Shown: in pieces, positions 13,212-13,433 of the stretch
Numbering within the stretch: position 1 is the first letter of the stretch
How the letters are laid out: the number at the start of each line of letters is the position of its first letter
Origin: CAZFAT01 sp964517075
Lineage (GTDB): Bacteria > Acidobacteriota > Vicinamibacteria > Vicinamibacterales > SCN-69-37
Assembly (NCBI GenBank): GCA_964517075.1
Contig: CAZFAT010000048.1
Span: forward strand, 1-13,433
DNA: 13,433 bases
Direction of reading: 5' to 3'
The notes under the pieces: generated by a model
Seen by the model: only the letters and a program-made list of their open reading frames with translations
What the model was told of the DNA's origin: nothing
The model's database searches: none
Program-made: the position numbers and the translations under genes

Positions 13212-13433
13212 CTACCGGCTCCAGCCGCGGCGCACCACTGACTCGACGCACACGCTGCGTCCAATCGCCGGCGCAATTACCCGCAACTCGCCCATCAGCT
13301 GCTCGAACTGGGCCGGGAAGATCGACTGGGCTCCGTCCGACGGCGCGTGGTCGGGATCGCAGTGCACCTCGATCAGCAGGCCGTCGGCGCCGGCGGCCAC
13401 GGCCGCGCGCGCCCTGGGCCCCACCTTGTCGCG
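13212..13433 (-). CDS. aroF: 3-deoxy-7-phosphoheptulonate synthase, type I-beta (C-terminal part)
   Basis: Only the last 73 residues are in the window; the gene continues past the right edge. DAHP synthase joins phosphoenolpyruvate and erythrose-4-phosphate, the first step of the shikimate pathway. The fragment holds the end of the TIM barrel: AGADGLLIEVHCDPD then SDGAQS. Fragment residues E22 and D33, eleven apart, match the Glu and Asp metal ligands of I-beta enzymes such as the Thermotoga one. The FPAQFEQLMGELRVIAPAIGR helix is also typical of this subgroup. The N-terminus is missing, so it cannot be told whether a regulatory ACT-like or chorismate mutase domain is present. The stop lies 4 nt before tyrA, indicating a shared aromatic amino acid operon. 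Confidence 0.88.
   Translation of the reverse strand, partial: RDKVGPRARAAVAAGADGLLIEVHCDPDHAPSDGAQSIFPAQFEQLMGELRVIAPAIGRSVCVESVVRRGWSR

Noticed and set aside
1..13433. CRISPR arrays, tRNA genes, insertion sequences, toxin-antitoxin or defence genes
   Set aside because: I looked on both strands and found no spaced repeats, cloverleaf, transposase or recognisable defence protein.

Overview
The window is a dense, GC-rich chromosomal segment of a Gram-negative-type bacterium. The base composition, the frequent GTG/TTG starts and the gene set would fit Acidobacteriota (for example Vicinamibacteria), but that placement is an impression from gene style. No rRNA or other decisive marker is present. 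I see no tRNA, rRNA, CRISPR array, insertion sequence or phage gene, and no gene-free stretch longer than about 140 bases.

Left arm, + strand (1-8465). The 3' end of an unrecognised gene is followed by nth (endonuclease III), a small zincin-type metallopeptidase and rsmA (16S rRNA dimethyltransferase). These lie head to tail with overlaps, so they look like one transcription unit for DNA repair and ribosome maturation. A promoter-like extended -10 overlaps the rsmA stop codon and starts a second unit: rnj (RNase J), ftsK (DNA translocase), an AMIN-domain cell-wall amidase and a small single-pass membrane protein. rnj/ftsK and ftsK/amidase are joined by short overlaps or very tight spacing. 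The unit combines mRNA turnover, chromosome clearance from the septum and septal peptidoglycan splitting. The roughly 138-nt leader before rnj has complementary segments that could form alternative structures around its ribosome-binding site.

Right arm, - strand (13433-8422). Reading leftwards: the C-terminal end of a type I-beta DAHP synthase (aroF), tyrA (prephenate dehydrogenase), aacS (acetoacetyl-CoA synthetase), a JAMM/M67-family metallopeptidase and pepA (leucyl aminopeptidase). The first four are spaced by 4 to 10 nt or overlap by 4 nt and look co-transcribed. pepA follows after a short gap holding an inverted repeat and a weak -10-like element. aroF and tyrA serve aromatic amino acid (tyrosine) synthesis, aacS activates acetoacetate, and the last two genes are peptidases.

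The two arms converge, and the last + strand gene overlaps the 3' end of pepA by 44 bp. Most content is housekeeping. I found no clear new defence or mobile system. The points most worth a second look are the rnj leader, the forced out-of-frame overlap that gives one protein an acidic tail and the next a basic head, the hairpin fitted between the ribosome-binding site and start of the small membrane gene, and the translationally coupled JAMM protease.
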